Source: Vitreoscilla sp. (lineage in GTDB: Bacteria; Pseudomonadota; Gammaproteobacteria; Burkholderiales; Burkholderiaceae). From it: DNA of 17,552 nucleotides. Within the stretch, counting starts at the first letter, position 1. Every line of letters begins with the position of its first letter. A program made the position numbers and the translations under genes. Shown here piece by piece: positions 14,369 through 17,552 of the stretch. The stretch spans positions 1 through 17,552 of the forward strand of contig JACMOG010000943.1 of the NCBI GenBank assembly GCA_014378125.1, written 5' to 3'. The notes beneath the pieces were generated by a model that saw only the letters and a list, made by a program, of their open reading frames with translations, did not search any database and was not told the DNA's origin.

Positions 14369-15031
14369 ATGACGCTGCCGAATCGCAAGATCCTGCTGGT
14401 CGACGACCACCCGCTCTATCACGAGGGCCTGGCCAGCGCGCTGCGGCATGCCGGCGGCGGCCTGGCCCTGGTCAGCGCCGAGACGGTGGAGGACGGCCTG
14501 GCCCGCGCAACTGCCGACGCCGACATCGAGCTCGTGCTGCTGGACCTGGTGTTGCCCAACTCCAGCGGCCTCGAGGCCATCACCCGCTTCGGCGCGGCGC
14601 TGCCGCTGCTGCCGCGCGTGCTGGTGTCGGGCCGGCTCGACGCGGGCGTCATCGAGACGGCGCGCCGCCACGGCGCCTCGGGCTTCATCGCCAAGTCGTG
14701 GCCGCTGGCGCGCATCGTGGCCAGCATCGAGAGCGTGCTCGCGGGCGGCGTCGACTTCAGCATGCTGGTGGCGCTGCGCGCCGCCGAGAAGGCGCCGTCC
14801 GAGCTCTCGCAGCGCCAGTGCGCGGTGCTCGACATGCTGGCGCGCGGCAAGTCCAACAAGGAGATGGCGCGCAGCCTGCAGATCGCCGAGCGCACCGTGC
14901 GCGCGCACCTCACGGGCCTGTTCCACGCGCTGGGCGCGTCGTCGCGCGTGCAGGCGCTGCTGCAGGCGCAGCGCCGGGGGCTGATCGAGTCGGCCGACCT
15001 GACGGCGGACCTCGACGGGCAGTCGGCGTGA
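14369..15031 (+). CDS. LuxR/NarL-type response regulator
   Basis: A 220-aa regulator. The receiver (about 6-125) has [10 protein letters not shown], phospho-acceptor Asp59 in [14 protein letters not shown] and Lys109 in GFIAKSWP. The LuxR-type HTH (about 143-205) reads [40 protein letters not shown]. It is therefore a phosphorylation-controlled DNA-binding regulator. Its stop overlaps the start of a hybrid kinase by 4 nt (GTGA at 15028-15031), which points to translational coupling and to that kinase as its cognate partner. It is divergent from ribA across 167 nt. ATG 14369 is the only usual start near the family N-terminus; the earlier in-frame TTG at 14276 would add 31 unrelated residues. 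Targets are unknown. Confidence 0.94.
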   Translation: MTLPNRKILLVDDHPLYHEGLASALRHAGGGLALVSAETVEDGLARATADADIELVLLDLVLPNSSGLEAITRFGAALPLLPRVLVSGRLDAGVIETARRHGASGFIAKSWPLARIVASIESVLAGGVDFSMLVALRAAEKAPSELSQRQCAVLDMLARGKSNKEMARSLQIAERTVRAHLTGLFHALGASSRVQALLQAQRRGLIESADLTADLDGQSA

Positions 15032-16863
15032 GCGCCGTCGTCGCGGCCTTGCCTGTGGCTGGGGCGCCCGTGCCCGACGCCGCGAACGACGCGCTCGAAC
15101 GCGAGATCGACCTGGCCTGCGTGCGCACGCTGTTCCGCCAGATTCCCAACTCGTTCGTGGCCGCGATGGTGGTGACGGCCTACATGGCGGCCACGCTGCA
15201 CGGCAAGGTGCCGGCCGCGTGGCTCGGTGGCTGGCTGGGCCTGCAGGCGCTGGCGCAGGGGCATCGCGGCTGGGTGTTCTTCGCGTATCGCCGCGCCGCG
15301 GTGGACGTCGACAACGCACGCCGGTGGGCGCGCCGCTACGCTGCCTACATGGCGTTCGCCGGCGCGGTGTGGGCCGTGGCCGCGGCGCTGTTCCTGGACG
15401 ACCGCCAGCCGCTGGCCATCGCGTTCACGTTGTGCGGGCTGTACGGCATCACGGGCGGCTCGGTATCCGGCAACGCGTATTTCCGGCCCGCGGTGCTGTG
15501 GTTCATCTGGCCCGTGTTCATCACGGTGCTGGTGCGGCTGGCGGCGGAAGGGCGCGGCGACTTCCTCGCGCTGGGCCTCGCCTCGGCGGCCTATGCCGGC
15601 ATCCCCCCGCTGTTCTGCCGCGGCCAGAGTGCGAGCATCCGCGAGTCGCTGCGCGTGCGCTTCGAGAACCGCGAGCTGCTGGTGAAGCTGGCCGCGCAGA
15701 CCGCCGCTGCGGAGTCGGCGCGGGCACAGGCCGAGCAGGCCAACCTGGCCAAGAGCCAGTTTCTCGCGGCCGCCAGCCACGACCTGCGCCAGCCGCTGCA
15801 CGCGCTGGGCCTGTTCTCGGCCTCGTTGCACGGGCTGGTGCTGGACGAGCGAGCGCAGCAGGCCGTGGCCAGCATCCAGACCAACATCGACGCGCTGGAA
15901 GACATGTTCAACGTGATCCTCGACGTGTCCAGGCTCGACGCCGGCGTGGTGGAGGTCCGGCTGGCGCCCCAGCCGATGCAACCGTTGCTGGACAAGGTGG
16001 TGCGCCAGTTGCAGCCGCTGGCGGATGCCAAGGGGCTGGCGCTGGCCGCCGTGCCCACCGAGGCTTGGGCTCTCACCGACCTGACGCTGCTGCAGCGCGT
16101 GCTGGGCAACCTGGTGAGCAACGCGTTGCGCTACACCGAGCGCGGCGGCGTGCTGCTGGCGGTACGCCGCGACGTCGACGCGTCCGGGGAGCCTGGCTGG
16201 CGCATCGAGTGCCGCGACAGCGGCGTGGGCATCGCCGTGGCCGACCAGTCGCGCGTGTTCGACGAGTTCGTGCAGCTGCACAACCCGCAGCGCGATCGCC
16301 GCCAGGGCCTCGGCCTGGGGCTGGCCATCGCGCGTCGCATCGGACGCCTGGTGGGCGGCGAGCTGGGCCTGCGCTCGCGGCCCGGCGCCGGCTCGGTGTT
16401 CCACCTGCGCGTGCCCGCCGCGCACGCGCGGGCGCTCGAGGCGCAGCCGGTGCCCGTGCCCCTGCTCGCGGGCGACGACCTGCTGCAGGGCCGCGTGGTG
16501 TTGGTGATCGACGACGAGGCGTCCATCCGCGAGGGCGTGGCCATGCTGCTGGAGCAGTGGGGCTGCGTGGTGCACGCGGCGGCCGATGCCGACGCGGCGC
16601 TGGCGCTTTCTCCGAGCCTGCCCGTGCTCGACCTGGTGCTGGCCGACCTGCGGCTGCCCGGCTCGCATGACGGCATCGGCGCCGTGGCCGCGTTGCGGGC
16701 CCTGCGGGGCGCGCCGGTGCTGGCCTGCCTGGTCACCGGCGAGTCGCACGCGGCCTCGCTGCAGGCGGCGCGCGACAGCGGGCTCACGCTGCTGCACAAG
16801 CCGGTGCGCGCGGCGCAGCTGCGGGCTGCTTTCAACCAACTGGTGGCCCGGTCGCTCGAATAG
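15028..16863 (+). CDS. Polytopic membrane hybrid histidine kinase with C-terminal receiver
   Basis: A 611-aa protein starting at GTG 15028, inside the end of the preceding regulator. The N-terminal 200 residues hold about six hydrophobic segments (near 42-58, 63-82, 105-122, 128-147, 153-172, 178-196), a membrane sensor with no periplasmic domain of note. A charged helix follows (about 203-245), then HisKA with His251 in AASHDLRQPLHALGLFS, HATPase (LGNLVSNALRYTE, CRDSGVGI, GLGLGLAIARRI) and a receiver with acceptor Asp540 (LVLADLRLPGS) and Lys in LLHKPVR. The SHDLRQPLHAL form of the H-box is typical of betaproteobacterial hybrid kinases that pair with LuxR-type regulators. The kinase probably phosphorylates the overlapping regulator, with its own receiver modulating the flow (inference). 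The stimulus is unknown. Confidence 0.93.
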   Translation: MSAVVAALPVAGAPVPDAANDALEREIDLACVRTLFRQIPNSFVAAMVVTAYMAATLHGKVPAAWLGGWLGLQALAQGHRGWVFFAYRRAAVDVDNARRWARRYAAYMAFAGAVWAVAAALFLDDRQPLAIAFTLCGLYGITGGSVSGNAYFRPAVLWFIWPVFITVLVRLAAEGRGDFLALGLASAAYAGIPPLFCRGQSASIRESLRVRFENRELLVKLAAQTAAAESARAQAEQANLAKSQFLAAASHDLRQPLHALGLFSASLHGLVLDERAQQAVASIQTNIDALEDMFNVILDVSRLDAGVVEVRLAPQPMQPLLDKVVRQLQPLADAKGLALAAVPTEAWALTDLTLLQRVLGNLVSNALRYTERGGVLLAVRRDVDASGEPGWRIECRDSGVGIAVADQSRVFDEFVQLHNPQRDRRQGLGLGLAIARRIGRLVGGELGLRSRPGAGSVFHLRVPAAHARALEAQPVPVPLLAGDDLLQGRVVLVIDDEASIREGVAMLLEQWGCVVHAAADADAALALSPSLPVLDLVLADLRLPGSHDGIGAVAALRALRGAPVLACLVTGESHAASLQAARDSGLTLLHKPVRAAQLRAAFNQLVARSLE

Positions 16864-16867
16864 TGGC

Positions 16868-16922
16868 GTCAGGTCAACGCGTGACCCCTGGCCGTTGGCT
16901 GCGTCAGGTCAAGGCCTGACCC
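16868..16922. repeat. Pair of related palindromes after the hybrid kinase gene
   Basis: GCGTCAGGTCAACGCGTGACCC and a second copy GCGTCAGGTCAAGGCCTGACCC lie about 34 nt apart, both able to fold (for the second, GTCAGG with CCTGAC). They follow the kinase stop by a few bases and precede the next gene. They may act as a Rho-assisted terminator or be a small REP-like repeat pair. No T-tract is present. Confidence 0.5.
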
Positions 16923-17008
16923 GGAAGATCGGCGGCTGGATATGCGACAGTAGTGGCCTCGAATTCCGTTCCCCCTGCGCGACCGCACCACGCGCGAACG
17001 ATCCGCAC

Positions 17009-17479
17009 ATGCCCCACACCGAACTCATCGCCGACGTCTTCGCGGCGTTCTCCGCCGAAGGCACCGCCTTCCCGACCATGACGCTGCGCGGCGGCGACGC
17101 CATCGACCTCGACAAGCCGGCGCCGCCGTTCGACGTCCTGGTCGACGCGGTTTCCGACGAATACCTCGAAGCGCACCCTTGGGGCAGCGGCTACCTCGAC
17201 GCCACGTCGTGGCGCCACTACCTGCCGTTCATGATGGAGTACGCGCTGCGCCACATCAGCGAGAGCAGCGACGTCACCGACGCGCTGCTCACGTCGTTCC
17301 GTCCGCCCGATCGCGACCCGCCGCGCCTGGGCTCGCTCAGCAAGCCGCAGGAGACCGCGGTGCTGCGCTTCCTCGACGTGCTGGCCTACAGCGAGTTGTC
17401 CGCCAGCACGGAGCTGGCAGCGCTGGTGCTGTCGGAGTGGTGGACGCCCGGAGCTATTCCGAAGGCCCTCGACGACTGA
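17009..17479 (+). CDS. Hypothetical protein, DUF6714-like
   Basis: A 156-aa soluble protein with no signal peptide or membrane helix. It resembles the small family annotated as DUF6714: an N-terminal helix (ELIADVFAAFS), a YLDATSWRHYLPFMMEYALRHI segment with the Trp-Tyr-Leu-Pro pattern, a middle SLSKPQETAVLRFLDVLAY helix and a Trp-Trp near the end (LSEWWTPG). No catalytic motif is visible and the function is not known. ATG 17009 is the first good start after the palindromes; a ribosome site is not obvious. The frame is also open upstream through the kinase gene, which is a GC-rich artefact. The family name is from memory of the pattern and should be held loosely; the coding call is stronger. 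Confidence 0.75.
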   Translation: MPHTELIADVFAAFSAEGTAFPTMTLRGGDAIDLDKPAPPFDVLVDAVSDEYLEAHPWGSGYLDATSWRHYLPFMMEYALRHISESSDVTDALLTSFRPPDRDPPRLGSLSKPQETAVLRFLDVLAYSELSASTELAALVLSEWWTPGAIPKALDD

Positions 17480-17503
17480 AGGCGGAGGGGTCTGGCATCT
17501 CCT

Positions 17504-17524
17504 CGAATCGCGTACGGCGATTCG
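17504..17524. terminator. Hairpin after the DUF6714-like gene, possible terminator
   Basis: CGAATCGC (17504-17511) pairs perfectly with GCGATTCG (17517-17524) over a 5-nt loop, 25 nt after the stop codon. No T-tract follows, so intrinsic termination is unproven. Confidence 0.45.
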
Positions 17525-17552
17525 GCTGCCGGCAATCACATGGCGCGATCCG

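Noticed and set aside
14419..16839. 806-codon open frame on the minus strand
   Set aside because: Antisense to the LuxR-type regulator and hybrid kinase, low complexity in His, Gln and Arg, no motif. Both plus-strand genes are unambiguous.
1..17552. CRISPR array or defence operon
   Set aside because: No regularly spaced direct repeats and no Cas, restriction or known defence motif were seen.

Overview
The window is GC-rich and densely coding, with long spurious open frames opposite the real genes. Gene content (stand-alone RibA, TcdA, hybrid-kinase/LuxR pairs, a GGDEF cyclase with four-helix sensor, tRNA genes that encode CCA) suggests a betaproteobacterium, most likely Burkholderiales. That placement is inference; no rRNA or other strict marker is present.

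Layout. (1) 1-910: 3' part of tcdA, then two tRNA-Lys genes (anticodons TTT and CTT), the second followed by a strong intrinsic terminator. (2) About 965-3567: an accessory segment downstream of tRNA-Lys(CTT). It holds a 410-nt stretch without a credible gene, an unrecognised 314-aa protein, an AlpA-type DNA-binding protein, the first 22 codons of a broken gene, and a 500-bp remnant of an IS5-family element with a nonsense codon. No integrase is visible, so it reads as a decayed island. (3) 3572-11191: a signalling and stress cluster. A receiver-only regulator comes first. A minus-strand dps/zinc-peptidase pair is divergent from a plus-strand operon of an RsbQ-type alpha/beta hydrolase, a PAS-PAS histidine kinase whose first PAS resembles that of RsbP, and a Cache-HAMP-PAS hybrid kinase. 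(4) 11192-13586: a large hairpin, the C-terminal third of a glycogen phosphorylase (pseudogene), and a diguanylate cyclase. (5) 13587-16863: ribA divergent from a LuxR-type response regulator, which overlaps a membrane hybrid kinase by 4 nt. (6) 16864-17552: a pair of short palindromes and a DUF6714-like gene.

How the genes may work together. The most distinctive unit is 6077-8403. In Bacillus, RsbQ (a hydrolase related to the plant receptors D14/KAI2) activates RsbP, a PAS-PP2C phosphatase, under energy stress. Here the hydrolase is 2 nt upstream of a kinase that keeps an RsbP-like PAS but ends in HisKA-HATPase, so an RsbQ-type sensor may feed two-component signalling. The kinase has no receiver; candidate partners are the receiver-only protein at 3629 and the receiver of the downstream hybrid kinase. 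The divergent dps operon is a plausible output. All of these links are inference from domains and gene order.
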